51,180 nucleotides of DNA from Singulisphaera sp. (GCA_027451445.1 DAIDJG010000205.1:1-51180), one strand, 5' to 3'. Shown: positions 30,800-39,965, counted from the first letter of the stretch. The notes: generated by a model from the sequence alone, not told the origin. Numbers and translations: made by a program.

Positions 30800-32488
30800 T
30801 CACACCACGATGTGGCCGTGTGGCAGGATGTAGCCGAGTTCGATGAGCTTCTCGATGATCTTGTTCGCACAGGCCTCGACGCTGAGCGTGCTTGTGTCGA
30901 CCGAGACCTCGGGGTTAAGCGGGGCTTCGTACGGGTCGTCGACCCCGGTGAAACCCATCGGCCTTCCTTCGACCACGGCGTTGCGGGCCTTCGCATACAG
31001 GCCCTTTACGTCGCGTTGCTCGCAGACGTTCATCGGCGTATCGCAAAAGACCTCGACGAAGTTGCCCTTCGACATCTTGCGGGCGTCGTCGCGGACGGCT
31101 CGATAAGGACTGATGACCGAGCACAGCGTTGTACCGCCGTGCTGGGCCACGAGTCCAGCGACGAACCCGACGCGGCGAATGTTCGTGTCTCGGTCCTCTT
31201 TGCTGAAACTCAAGCCCTTCGAGAGGTGAGTGCGGATCTCGTCACCGTCAAGCAGCGAAACGTTGCGGCCAAACTCGGCAAGCCGTTCCACAAGGGCGTG
31301 GGCCACGGTACTCTTACCCGAGCCCGAAAGGCCCGTAAACCAGATCGTAAGTCCCTGGCGGAACCTCGGCGGATTGGACTCGTTCAGGATCTCGGCCACC
31401 GCCGGGCGGCTAAACCACTCAGGAAGCTGCAGACCCTTGGCGAGATAGTGATCACGTACCTGCGTATCGGAAATGTTCGCCGTCTTCACGCCAGCGGGAA
31501 CCTCTTCGACGGGACTGTAGCGGTCCTCTTCCGGCAGATAGACCATCGGTTTGTATTCGACGATCTCGATGCCGATCTCGTTCCGATACTGACTCGGGTT
31601 TCCTAGGGCCGCGCCCAACCCCCATTGATCGCGGCCGACGAGGAAGTGCGTGCAGCCGTAGTTGCGCCGGATAATCGCATGCAGCAAGACCTCGCGCGAC
31701 CCGGCCATACGGAGGACGTACGGGAGCAGGCTCAGCACGACCGAACCCGGTTCGTAGTAGTTGTCGACAAGGGCGCGGTAGCAGCGCACTCTGGTAAAGT
31801 GATCGACGTCTCCCGGCTTCGTCGTCCCGACGACAGGATGGATCAACAGCCTGCCGCCAACCTGCTGAGCGGCCCGTTTGGTCAACTCTTCATCGGCGCG
31901 ATGCAAGGGATTCTGAGTCTGGAAGGCGACGATCTTCGTCCAACCGAGCGACTCGAAGTGGGCGCGCAATTCTTTCGGCGTGCGACGCAGGTCGACGAAA
32001 TCGTAGTGCGGAGGAGTCCGAAGCACTTCGAGCCGGCCGGCCGCGTAGTGCCCGGCTTGGCGGTTGAGATGTGCAACCGCGGGATGCTGCGCGTCGGTGA
32101 TACCGTAGGCACCGCGACCTTCGGCCTCCTTGTCGTAGGCGTAGATCTCCTCGATATGCAAGAACGCGAGCAAATTCCCATACACATCGCGCAGTGCCAG
32201 CGGCTTTCCTTCCTCGACCCCGTTCCCGGGCGTCACCGGCAGCGTGATCGGCAGAGGCCAGAGCGTGCCGTCGGCCAGCCTCATTTCGGCAACGACCCGT
32301 TCGTAATCGGCCTTGCCCAGGAAGCCTTTGAGCGGAGAAAAGCCGCCAACAGCCAGCAGTTCGAGATCGCACAGCCCGCGCTCGTCAAGCGTCAGACTCG
32401 CAAAATCCTTGGCGGTCGCCTTCATCTCGGCAGCGCGGGCGACGTCGACCGTGAGATCGATCAGCGTGCCGCCGTACGGAGTCTTCAA
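30800..32488 (-). CDS. sat/cysC: Bifunctional sulfate adenylyltransferase / adenylylsulfate kinase
   Basis: The 562-aa protein has an N-terminal ATP sulfurylase (about residues 1-385) and a C-terminal APS kinase (about 390-562). The kinase has the P-loop FTGLSGSGKST, LDGDEIRTHLSKGLSFSKEDR and a normal lid region. In the sulfurylase the nucleotide motif reads QTQNPLHRADEEL. The family norm is QTRNP.HRAHEEL, so Arg is Gln and the second His is Asp. Downstream motifs (LLIHPVVG, VGRDQWGLG with ISDTQVRDHY) are intact. Together the domains make APS and PAPS. It is the last gene of an operon with APS reductase and an Rrf2 regulator. Confidence 0.93.
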   Translation of the reverse strand: MKTPYGGTLIDLTVDVARAAEMKATAKDFASLTLDERGLCDLELLAVGGFSPLKGFLGKADYERVVAEMRLADGTLWPLPITLPVTPGNGVEEGKPLALRDVYGNLLAFLHIEEIYAYDKEAEGRGAYGITDAQHPAVAHLNRQAGHYAAGRLEVLRTPPHYDFVDLRRTPKELRAHFESLGWTKIVAFQTQNPLHRADEELTKRAAQQVGGRLLIHPVVGTTKPGDVDHFTRVRCYRALVDNYYEPGSVVLSLLPYVLRMAGSREVLLHAIIRRNYGCTHFLVGRDQWGLGAALGNPSQYRNEIGIEIVEYKPMVYLPEEDRYSPVEEVPAGVKTANISDTQVRDHYLAKGLQLPEWFSRPAVAEILNESNPPRFRQGLTIWFTGLSGSGKSTVAHALVERLAEFGRNVSLLDGDEIRTHLSKGLSFSKEDRDTNIRRVGFVAGLVAQHGGTTLCSVISPYRAVRDDARKMSKGNFVEVFCDTPMNVCEQRDVKGLYAKARNAVVEGRPMGFTGVDDPYEAPLNPEVSVDTSTLSVEACANKIIEKLIELGYILPHGHIVV

Positions 32489-32518
32489 GGCAGAAATCGT
32501 CCGACTCCTTTTCGATGA

Positions 32519-32929
32519 CTAGATAACCCACTCGCGCGGATTCGTTTGCTCCGCGAGTTGAGCGATCGACGTCTTATCGAGCACGGCCCGTTCGGCGGCG
32601 CGGACGTGCGCCCAGACATTGGCGAGTACCCGAGCGGCAGGCCTTAGAGCTTCACGCTGAGGGGCTTCCGGGCCATCGACAGCCGTGAGCACTTCGCTGA
32701 GCGAGATCGTCGCAGCCGGCCGCGCCAGGCGGTAACCGCCCGACGCTCCGCGCGTGCTGTGCACGAGACCAGCCCCTTTGAGCTGTAACAGGATCTGCAC
32801 CAGGTAGCGCTCGGGGATCGCGTGCGCCTCGGAGATTTCCTTGATGCGGACCGGTACATCGTCCGAGCGCTGGCGGGCCAGTGCAAGCATCGCCAGGCAC
32901 GCGTACTCGGCCTTTGCGGAAATCTTCAT
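32519..32929 (-). CDS. Rrf2-family regulator, CymR/IscR-like
   Basis: The 136-aa winged-helix protein starts MKISAKAEYACLAMLALARQ. It has IKEISEAHAIPERYLVQILLQLKGAGLVHSTRGASGGYRLAR (given by ends), the family's helix-turn-helix and wing. The cluster of three Cys that binds Fe-S in IscR and NsrR is missing; only Cys11 is present. It is therefore more like CymR-type regulators of sulfur metabolism. Its position between cysH and sat/cysC, with 30-40 base gaps, strongly suggests control of this operon (inference). Confidence 0.9.
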   Translation of the reverse strand: MKISAKAEYACLAMLALARQRSDDVPVRIKEISEAHAIPERYLVQILLQLKGAGLVHSTRGASGGYRLARPAATISLSEVLTAVDGPEAPQREALRPAARVLANVWAHVRAAERAVLDKTSIAQLAEQTNPREWVI

Positions 32930-32969
32930 GGCAGTTCGACGCGGGAGGGGCCCGCTGTTGTCTCCGGGT

Positions 32970-33686
32970 TCAAAGCTGGCTGCTATCGAGCGAGTGCAGA
33001 CCACACTCCGTCTTCGCCTGGCCGGCCCACCGTCCCGCCCGCTCGTCCTCCTCAGCACCCACCGCTCGAGTGCAAGGCCAGCACCCGATCGACGGATAGC
33101 CCTGATCATGCAGCGGATTGTACGGCACCTTGTTCGCCACCACGTACGCCCAAACATCGCGGTGTGACCAGGTCAGCAACGGGTTGATTTTTACCAGATT
33201 GAACTTCGCGTCCCAACCCACGAGGCTCGCTTTTGCCCGATGCGCCGACTGATCCGCCCGGATTGATGAGATCCAAGCATCATATCCTACCACGGCCCGC
33301 CGCAATTGCACGATCTTGCGGTCGTGGCAACACTGGTCGGAATTAACCCGGTAAAGCGGCCCGCCATTCATCGCCTCATACTCGGCGACCGTGGTGTCGG
33401 GTCGCAGCAACTCGACCTCGATCCCATACCGCTCCGCAATCCGGTCCCGCAGTTCGAGCGTTTCGGGAAACTGGTAACCGGTGTCCAGGTTGAAGACCCG
33501 CACCCCCGGCTCGATCTCCGAGAGCATCTGGATGATCGCGCACCCTTCCGGACCAAACGCCGTTGCCATCGTTAGTCGAGGATAAAACGTCTCGACCGCC
33601 CAGCGCAAGACCTCCCGAGGATGGCTGCCGGATAAACGTGCATTGACTTCCGCCCAGTCGGTTCGGGCCATCGTGTCCGCGGTCAT
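32970..33686 (-). CDS. cysH: Adenylylsulfate (APS) reductase, thioredoxin-dependent, [4Fe-4S] type
   Basis: The 238-aa PAPS-reductase-family enzyme reduces activated sulfate to sulfite. It shows TMATAFGPEGCAIIQML (PP-loop region), VFNLDTGYQFPETLELRDR and WISSIRADQSAHR. The catalytic tail is R.......KTECGLH. The pair CC in SDQCCHDRK and the CxxC in IGCWPCTRAV are the Fe-S ligands that mark APS rather than PAPS reductases. The start MTADTMART at 33686 is chosen for GAGGGGG about 12 bases upstream; a second ATG lies five codons in. It leads the operon, 40 bases before the Rrf2 gene. Confidence 0.94.
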   Translation of the reverse strand: MTADTMARTDWAEVNARLSGSHPREVLRWAVETFYPRLTMATAFGPEGCAIIQMLSEIEPGVRVFNLDTGYQFPETLELRDRIAERYGIEVELLRPDTTVAEYEAMNGGPLYRVNSDQCCHDRKIVQLRRAVVGYDAWISSIRADQSAHRAKASLVGWDAKFNLVKINPLLTWSHRDVWAYVVANKVPYNPLHDQGYPSIGCWPCTRAVGAEEDERAGRWAGQAKTECGLHSLDSSQL

Positions 33687-33726
33687 GTCGCGTCTGCACC
33701 CCCTCACAAGACCTGGTTTTAACAGA

Positions 33727-33755
33727 ATCTTACACATCCAACCGATCAAAGTCAA
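33727..33755 (-). promoter_or_regulatory. Sigma70-type promoter of the sulfate operon
   Basis: On the minus strand, TTGACT (33755-33750) and TAAGAT (33732-33727) are separated by exactly 17 bases, both strong consensus matches. It lies 41 bases upstream of cysH and after the ribBA stop, so cysH, the Rrf2 gene and sat/cysC likely form one transcript. No clear operator palindrome was found around it. Confidence 0.65.
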
Positions 33756-33822
33756 CATTCGGCGACGGACGTGGCTCTCCGATCGCGAACGGTCCAGCCG
33801 ACCGTCCGAATCGAGCTGGTTC

Positions 33823-35067
33823 TTAGTGCGAACCACCTGCGCCGTTGGAATTTGCGTCAAGGACGGGCAGCAGGTGGCCCATCTTATCGCGCTTGGCGGC
33901 GAGATAGCCTCGGCGGTCCGCCTCTTCGGGGGCGATGATCGGGATCTGGCCGACCACTTCAAGTCCGTGGCCGTGGATCACGAAGGCATTGGCTTTCTTG
34001 GGATTGTTGGTCAGCAGCCGGACCTTCGTCAGCCCGAGGTCCTGGAGGATCTGCAGGCCGATTCCGTAGTCCCGAGGGTCCGCGGGATAGCCAAGAGCGA
34101 GATTCGCCTCGACGGTGTCGAGTCCCTGGTCCTGTAACTCATAGGCCCGCAGCTTTTCGATCAGGCCGATCCCCCGGCCCTCCTGGGGCAGGTAAACGAG
34201 GGCACCGACGCCTTCGCGGCCAATCGCCTCCAGGGCGAGGTGAAGCTGATCGCCACAATCGCAACGCAGCGATTCCAGCAAGTCGCCCGTAAAGCAGGAG
34301 GAATGCATTCTGACGAGCGGGGCGTCCGTCGACGCGAGGTCCCCCATTACGATCGCGATCGGTTCATTCCCGGGCTCGTGCTTGACGCTGTATCCGATGA
34401 TCCGCCCGACACCGTACCGAGTCGGTAACCTGGCTTCCGCGAGCCGGGTGATCAAGACCTCCTGACGGCGTCGGTAGCTAATAAGCATTTCGATCGAAAC
34501 AATCGGCAGCTTGAATTCCGCGGCGATCGCGTGCAGTCGCTCTCGACTTGCGACATGAATCCCGTCGAGGATCTCGCAGAGCACACCCGCCGGCGCAAGG
34601 CCCGCGAGCCGGGCCAGATCCACCGTGGCCTCGGTATGTCCCGCCCGGCGCAGTACGCCCCCCTCCTTCGCCACCAGACACGACACGTGACCCGGACGCG
34701 CCAGGTCCGACGGCACCGTCTGCGGATCAACGATCGCGCGCACCGTTCGCGCACGCTCCTCCGCGCTGATGCCGGTGCGGCACGAGATGTGGTCGACGGG
34801 CACCGTGAAGGGCGTGCGATGGGGAGCCGTGTTCTCGGCGACGATCGGGTGCAAATCGAGCCGCTGCGCCAGTTCGGGTACGATCGGCATGCAGAACTGC
34901 CCGCGTCCGTGCGTGATCATGAACTCGACCACTTCGGGCGTCAGGCGCTCCGCCGCGGCAATGAAGTCGCCTTCGTTCTCCCGATCCTCATCGTCGACGA
35001 CGATCACGACACGGCCTTCGGCCATCGCCTGGAGGGCATCTTCGATCTTGGAGAACACGTAAGGCAT
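33823..35067 (-). CDS. ribBA: Bifunctional 3,4-dihydroxy-2-butanone 4-phosphate synthase / GTP cyclohydrolase II
   Basis: The 414-aa protein provides both entry reactions of riboflavin synthesis. The RibB half (about 1-205) has VVIVVDDEDRENEGDF, the catalytic HISCRTGIS with TVRAIVDP, and RRAGHTEATVDL. The RibA half (about 210-410) has the zinc site SSCFTGDLLESLRCDCGDQL and the GTP-site stretches LPQEGRGIGL and DYGIGLQILQDLGL, then NNPKK. All key residues look intact. The start at 35067 is followed directly by the RibB fold; GAGG lies about eight bases upstream. No FMN riboswitch was found in the 144-bp gap ahead of it. Confidence 0.96.
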   Translation of the reverse strand: MPYVFSKIEDALQAMAEGRVVIVVDDEDRENEGDFIAAAERLTPEVVEFMITHGRGQFCMPIVPELAQRLDLHPIVAENTAPHRTPFTVPVDHISCRTGISAEERARTVRAIVDPQTVPSDLARPGHVSCLVAKEGGVLRRAGHTEATVDLARLAGLAPAGVLCEILDGIHVASRERLHAIAAEFKLPIVSIEMLISYRRRQEVLITRLAEARLPTRYGVGRIIGYSVKHEPGNEPIAIVMGDLASTDAPLVRMHSSCFTGDLLESLRCDCGDQLHLALEAIGREGVGALVYLPQEGRGIGLIEKLRAYELQDQGLDTVEANLALGYPADPRDYGIGLQILQDLGLTKVRLLTNNPKKANAFVIHGHGLEVVGQIPIIAPEEADRRGYLAAKRDKMGHLLPVLDANSNGAGGSH

Positions 35068-35211
35068 CGTCGAACCTCGGTTCCGAAACACCGGAACGGG
35101 CACACGGGCGTTCTGCCCGCATGCCCGCCCCCAGTCTCCTCCATTATAGGCAGAGCCTTGCTGAAGACTCGATATCGGGAGCAGCCTCCCGATTTTCAAT
35201 CGAGCCGAAGC

Positions 35212-37959
35212 TTACTGTGGCGGGATATTGAGGATGTATCCCTTGTTGTCCGACGCCGCAATGGCGAGTTGTTTCCCGTCGGGGCTCCAGCTAATCCCGT
35301 AGGTCATCGTGTTGGCCGCAACCCGCTGGTGGAACAAGGGTTTGGCCCCGTCTACATCCCAGACGTAAAGGTTGCCGCCATAGCCAACCGACGCCAGCCG
35401 CTTGCCGTCGGGGCTGAAGGCGAGCGAATACACGTCGTCGGGGTGACCGTCGAGTTTGGCGATCTCCTTGCCATCGGCGACGTTCCAGATCCGGATCGTC
35501 TTATCGACCGAGCCCGACGCCAGTTTGACGCCGTCCGGCCGGAAGGCCACGCAATAGATCGCGGCGCCATGGCCGACGCTCTTGCGCAGCTCCTTGCCGT
35601 CCGCGGGGTTCCAGAACTTCACGAGCTTGTCGTCACCACCGGTGACCAGCAGGTCGCCCTTCGGACTGTAGGCCACGCAATACACGACGTTCTCATGCGC
35701 CTTTTCCAAGGCGCGTTCCTGGGCCCCTTTCTCGACGTCCCAGATGCGGGCCGTCTTGTCGGCCCCGCCAGTGGCGGCTTTCTTGCCATCCGGCGACCAT
35801 GCGACGCTGTAGACCTGCGCGCCATGTCCGGCGAAATTCTTGAGCGCCCCGGGGGGATAGAGCGGCCAGAGCTTGACCGTCTTATCCTCCGACGCCGTGA
35901 CCACCGTCACATTGTCGGGGAGGATCGACACGGCGAGCACCGGGCCCGCATGCGGTCCCACGACCTGCGTCTCCGCCTTGGCGGGATCGGCCTGGGTCAG
36001 GTCGAAGATCTTCGTCGTATTGTCCGCAAGTCCCGCGGCGAGCACCTTGTTGTCGGCCGAGGTCGCCACACAATTCACGGCGTTCGGCTGCGGCGGATAC
36101 GTGGCGAGGAGCTTGCCGTCCCCGACGTTCCAGGTCTTGATCGTCTTGTCGGCCGAGCCGGAGACGATCTTGTTGCCGTCCTTTGTGGTCGTGACGGCCT
36201 TGACGGCGTCCGCGTGACCATCGAGCGAACGGATCACGTTGCCGCCGTTGGTATCGAAGACCTTGACCGTCTTGTCGGCCGACGCCGTGTAGATCTGCGA
36301 CCCGTTGGGATGGACCGCAACGCTGAAGATCGGCCCCTGGTGTCCCGCGTAGACACGAACCGCGACCGGTAACCAGACGCGCACCTTGTTATCAGCGCCC
36401 GCCGAGATGACCGACTTGTTGTCGGGAGCGATCGCCACACCTACGACCGCCGCCGCATGCGCGGTCAGATCTTGCAGCTCCCGGTTTGTCGTCAAGTCCC
36501 AGAACCGCACGGTGTTATCCGCGCCCCCCGTGGCGAGGCGCTGATTGTCGTTCGACACGAAAACCGACTGCACCGGTCCGGCAGGACCCGCGAGGCTCGC
36601 GACGTTCTTGCCGTCGCCGACCGTCCAGACCTTGACCGTTTTGTCGGCCGAGCCGGTGTAGAGTTTCTGACCGTCGCGACTCAGGTTGAGCGCGAGCACC
36701 GCGTCCGCGTGGCCGGGGAAGTCACGAATCAATTTGCCTTCGTTGATGTTCCAGAGCTTGGCAAGCTTGTCAGCGGAAGCTGAGTAGAGCTGGTTCCCAT
36801 CGTTGGGCGCGAAGCTCAAGGCGTTGATGCGCCCGGCGTGCCCAACCAGTTCCTTGACCACCTTACCGTCTGCCGCGTTGAGGATCAGGATCTTGTTACC
36901 CGCACACGCCGCGGCAACCTGCGCCCCATCAGGCCGGAACGCGAGGGCCGTCACCGCCGCAGGCAGTGCGGGATCGCTCTTCTTCACCTCGGCGCCGCTG
37001 TTGGCGTCGTTGATGCTGACGATGTTGTTGGCCAACGCAAACACGACCTGGTTGCCATCGCCCTTGAACGCGAGGGCGACCACCGGCTGATCGAGCGCGG
37101 GGATCTCCTTGATGATCGCGCCGTTGCCCGTGTTCCAGATCCGCACGATCTTGTCCGCGCCGGCCGTGGCGAGCTTGTTGCCATCGGGGCTCATTGCGAA
37201 CGTCGCGATCGGCCCCTTGGCATCGATCAAGCGGGGCTCTGCGACCGGGAGTTGCCAGAGCCTCGCCAGGCCGTCGGAGCCGGCCGAGACGAGTTGTTGA
37301 TTGTTGGGCAAAAAGGAGAGACCGAGCACCGTATCCGCTGGCGTTTCGATCACGCCCTGAGGCGCCCCGTCGGCCGCGTTCCAGAGCCGGATGGTGCGTG
37401 CCTTGTCGCCGGTCGCGATCTGGGCTGAATCCGCGCGCCACGAGGCGCTCTCAACAGGTGCGGCGTGTCCCGCAAGATCCTTCACCGGCGTCCCCGCGGC
37501 GAGATCCCAGAGCTTGACCCCGTTGCCCGCTCCAGCGACAGCCTGCTTGCCGTCGGGCTTGACCGCCAACGCATGCACGCCCGCCGCATGACCCGCCAGG
37601 TCCTTCGCCGGACCGCCACCAGGGAGCTGCCAGACCTTGGCCGTCTTGTCGAGGCTCCCTGACATCACACGCTTCCCATCCGGAGAGTACGCCACGGACA
37701 GGACAAGGTTCGAGTGCCCCTCAAATTTCTTGATTTCTTTGCGCGTCGCAGCGTCCCAAAGCCGCAGGGTGTTATCAAATCCGCCGGTCACGAGCGTCTT
37801 GCCGTCAGGTGCCCAGGCGATGGTATAGACCGGGTCCGTATGGCCGTCGAGCGTCCCGACGGGTGCCGCGGCCTGCTGAGCGATCGCCAGGCCGGTGATC
37901 GCCAGGAATGAAAAGAGCGCAGCGACCAGCTTCGGGCGCCGTTTCAGGGTGTTGAGCAT
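35212..37959 (-). CDS. Secreted WD40-repeat protein, 21 repeats
   Basis: The 915-aa protein opens with a signal peptide (MLNTLKRRPKLVAALFSFLA, then AQQA). It then consists almost only of WD40 repeats of about 42 residues, each ending like K.V.IWD or K.A.LWN. I count 21 repeats, from GTLDGHTDPVYTIAWAPDGK to the last at the C-terminus. That fits exactly three seven-bladed propellers. No enzymatic or anchor domain is present. Such proteins act as interaction platforms; here it would be extracytoplasmic. The start at 37959 is preferred over an in-frame ATG at 37995 because of the signal peptide. Confidence 0.93.
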   Translation of the reverse strand: MLNTLKRRPKLVAALFSFLAITGLAIAQQAAAPVGTLDGHTDPVYTIAWAPDGKTLVTGGFDNTLRLWDAATRKEIKKFEGHSNLVLSVAYSPDGKRVMSGSLDKTAKVWQLPGGGPAKDLAGHAAGVHALAVKPDGKQAVAGAGNGVKLWDLAAGTPVKDLAGHAAPVESASWRADSAQIATGDKARTIRLWNAADGAPQGVIETPADTVLGLSFLPNNQQLVSAGSDGLARLWQLPVAEPRLIDAKGPIATFAMSPDGNKLATAGADKIVRIWNTGNGAIIKEIPALDQPVVALAFKGDGNQVVFALANNIVSINDANSGAEVKKSDPALPAAVTALAFRPDGAQVAAACAGNKILILNAADGKVVKELVGHAGRINALSFAPNDGNQLYSASADKLAKLWNINEGKLIRDFPGHADAVLALNLSRDGQKLYTGSADKTVKVWTVGDGKNVASLAGPAGPVQSVFVSNDNQRLATGGADNTVRFWDLTTNRELQDLTAHAAAVVGVAIAPDNKSVISAGADNKVRVWLPVAVRVYAGHQGPIFSVAVHPNGSQIYTASADKTVKVFDTNGGNVIRSLDGHADAVKAVTTTKDGNKIVSGSADKTIKTWNVGDGKLLATYPPQPNAVNCVATSADNKVLAAGLADNTTKIFDLTQADPAKAETQVVGPHAGPVLAVSILPDNVTVVTASEDKTVKLWPLYPPGALKNFAGHGAQVYSVAWSPDGKKAATGGADKTARIWDVEKGAQERALEKAHENVVYCVAYSPKGDLLVTGGDDKLVKFWNPADGKELRKSVGHGAAIYCVAFRPDGVKLASGSVDKTIRIWNVADGKEIAKLDGHPDDVYSLAFSPDGKRLASVGYGGNLYVWDVDGAKPLFHQRVAANTMTYGISWSPDGKQLAIAASDNKGYILNIPPQ

Positions 37960-38378
37960 GGGGTGTCTCGCGTGTGGGAGGATTCCGATGCGCACGGTCG
38001 AGACCCTTGGCGAAGTGTCGTAACTCCACCCCAGGCCCCACCATGCGGAAGGTGGGAACGCCCGCGTTCAGCTTGCCAACGGACGGTTGCGCCGAAGCGC
38101 ATAACGCCGAACATAGACGTACCGAGCGTCGGTTGCAACCGTTTTCCGGGGAGCGCCGCGCCGGGGCTTCGTCGGTTCCCCAGGACCCGCTCCCCGACAT
38201 GACTACGGTTGGAACACGCCTGCGCGTTGGTGCGCTTTCCTTCCGCCTTGGAAGGTTTATGCCAAAATGTGACCCCGAATCTGAACGTCCGAACAGATTT
38301 ATGAAGCGACGCGCCCTCGACGGAAATGAAAACGCACGGCGAAAATATCACCGTGCGCTCTCGATTCCTGTGTTCAGC
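37960..38378. other. 419-bp gap upstream of the WD40 gene
   Basis: The gap separates two minus-strand genes, so it should hold the WD40 promoter. I see only weak candidates, such as GGCATAAAC on the minus strand near 38259. Short GC-rich inverted stretches occur around 38130-38200. No gene was seen; open frames across it have no protein character. Confidence 0.4.
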
Positions 38379-39965
38379 TCACGCCGTAAAACCGGTGCCT
38401 GCCGCGGTCGGGTAGTTGGCGAACGCCGCGCCGTAGGGACCGTTGAAGAACCCGTTGGCCGAAGCGTAGTACCCGAAGTTGAAGTTGTGGTTCAGGTTGA
38501 ACAGGTTTGCCGACGCCACGGTGTTGAGGTAGCTCTGATCGATCAGGTTGTTCGACGCGGTCATGAACGTCGAGTTCGACGTCCCGTTCAGGTCGGTCGG
38601 CAGAAACAGGCCCGCGAGCTGCGATTGGAGTCCGTACGATCCCGTCAGCGACTGCTGAATCGCCGGCAGAAACGACGTCCCGGCTCCGGCCGTGGTTCCG
38701 TAGATACCGGCCACGGTGGTATTCAACGCATTGAGTGCCGTGGAGACCTGTGCGTTGAACGCCGCCTGGTTGGCCGAGAGATTCACTGTTCCGTTGGCCC
38801 CGGCCTGGGCGTTCGCATCGAGGGTATTCTGCACCGCTGCTGAGTACGCCGAGGCAAACGCCTGGTAGGCGGCCTTGACGCCCGCGACATTTTGGGTGTC
38901 GATCGCCAGTTGAGTCGAGCTGAGTGCGTTGCTCAAATTGCTCTGGTCAATGACGTTGCCGTTACCGCCGACGACGAAATTACCGGCAAAGGCGTAGCCT
39001 TGATTCAGTCCCCAGTTGTAGACGGACAGAGAGTCGTTGGCAGCCAGTTGGAAACTGTTCAGGACGTCGTTGGCCGCCAGGCCATAGAGCGAGTCGACCG
39101 TGCCGCCGGGCCCGCTGTTCGTGGGGAGATTGTTCAGCGTAACGACCAGGCCACCGCCCACGGTGCTGTTGACAAGGTTGAGGATGAAGGGCGTCAACCC
39201 ATTGGCGGCCTGGACATACGACGACAGTCCCGTCTGCAACTGCTGTCCAAGAACGCTGGCCTGCTGTGTCGTGTTGGCCTGGAGCTGAGCGGCGGTGATC
39301 GAGCCCCCGGTCCCTGGGTTGAGGAAGCCGTTCAACTCAGTGTTGAAATTGGCGCGGAAGGCGTCGAACGCCTGATTGAGCTGAGAGGCCAGGGAGGCGT
39401 AGTTGAGCTGTGCGGGGATCGAGCCCGAGCCGTAGACGTTTTCGCCCTGCGCGAAGCCCCAGGCGTAGACCGAGAGCAGGTCGTTCGCAGCGAGTTGCGT
39501 CGTGTTGGTAATGTTGTCCACGATCGTCGAGAAGAGCGTGCTCGGTGTGCCGCCGCTCCCCGAGGCACCCGGAATGCCGTTGATCTGCGACAGCAGGTCG
39601 CCGCCGAATTGACTCTTGACCTGATTGAGAATGAACGGTTCCAGCCCGTTCAACGCACCCGGCACCTGAATCAAGGCGCTCTGAAGCTGCTGCTCGAGCG
39701 TGCCGACTCGTTGCGTGGTGAACGCCTGCAGGTCGCTGAGTGTGACTGGCGACGAGCTCGTTCCCGGATTCAGGAACTGATTCACTTCGGAATTGATGTC
39801 GGTCCGAAACGAATTGAACGCGTCGTTGACCGCAGTCGCGACGACACCATAGTTGAACGTCTGAACTTGATATTGAACGGTGGTACTCGCCAGCGCGGCA
39901 CTCAGGACAACGCGGTCCTCGAGGTGATCGAGCGCAGTGGGCCGGTATGCATGACGCTTGCTCAT
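38379..39965 (-). CDS. LEDRVVLS-motif protein with an internal duplication
   Basis: The 528-aa protein starts MSKRHAYRPTALDHLEDRVVLSAA. The R..L..LE.R.vLSA motif is found at the N-terminus of many planctomycete exported or surface proteins and may be an export signal. No ordinary signal peptide is seen. The body is Asn/Ser/Thr/Ala/Gln-rich and poor in Lys and Cys. Two related segments follow each other: about residues 45-175 and 185-315, each containing F..FR...N.E.N.FLNPGT, then QL......NGL.PFILN.V. The last third is helical and low complexity. A cell-surface or extracellular role is likely (inference). AGAGGA lies eleven bases upstream of the start. Confidence 0.85.
   Translation of the reverse strand: MSKRHAYRPTALDHLEDRVVLSAALASTTVQYQVQTFNYGVVATAVNDAFNSFRTDINSEVNQFLNPGTSSSPVTLSDLQAFTTQRVGTLEQQLQSALIQVPGALNGLEPFILNQVKSQFGGDLLSQINGIPGASGSGGTPSTLFSTIVDNITNTTQLAANDLLSVYAWGFAQGENVYGSGSIPAQLNYASLASQLNQAFDAFRANFNTELNGFLNPGTGGSITAAQLQANTTQQASVLGQQLQTGLSSYVQAANGLTPFILNLVNSTVGGGLVVTLNNLPTNSGPGGTVDSLYGLAANDVLNSFQLAANDSLSVYNWGLNQGYAFAGNFVVGGNGNVIDQSNLSNALSSTQLAIDTQNVAGVKAAYQAFASAYSAAVQNTLDANAQAGANGTVNLSANQAAFNAQVSTALNALNTTVAGIYGTTAGAGTSFLPAIQQSLTGSYGLQSQLAGLFLPTDLNGTSNSTFMTASNNLIDQSYLNTVASANLFNLNHNFNFGYYASANGFFNGPYGAAFANYPTAAGTGFTA

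Noticed and set aside
35068-35211. FMN riboswitch ahead of ribBA
   Set aside because: The conserved RFN sequence blocks are not found in the 144-base leader region.
34531-36372. 613-residue plus-strand open frame across ribBA and the WD40 gene
   Set aside because: It spans two supported minus-strand genes, its repeats mirror the WD40 repeats in antisense, and it has no ribosome-binding site.
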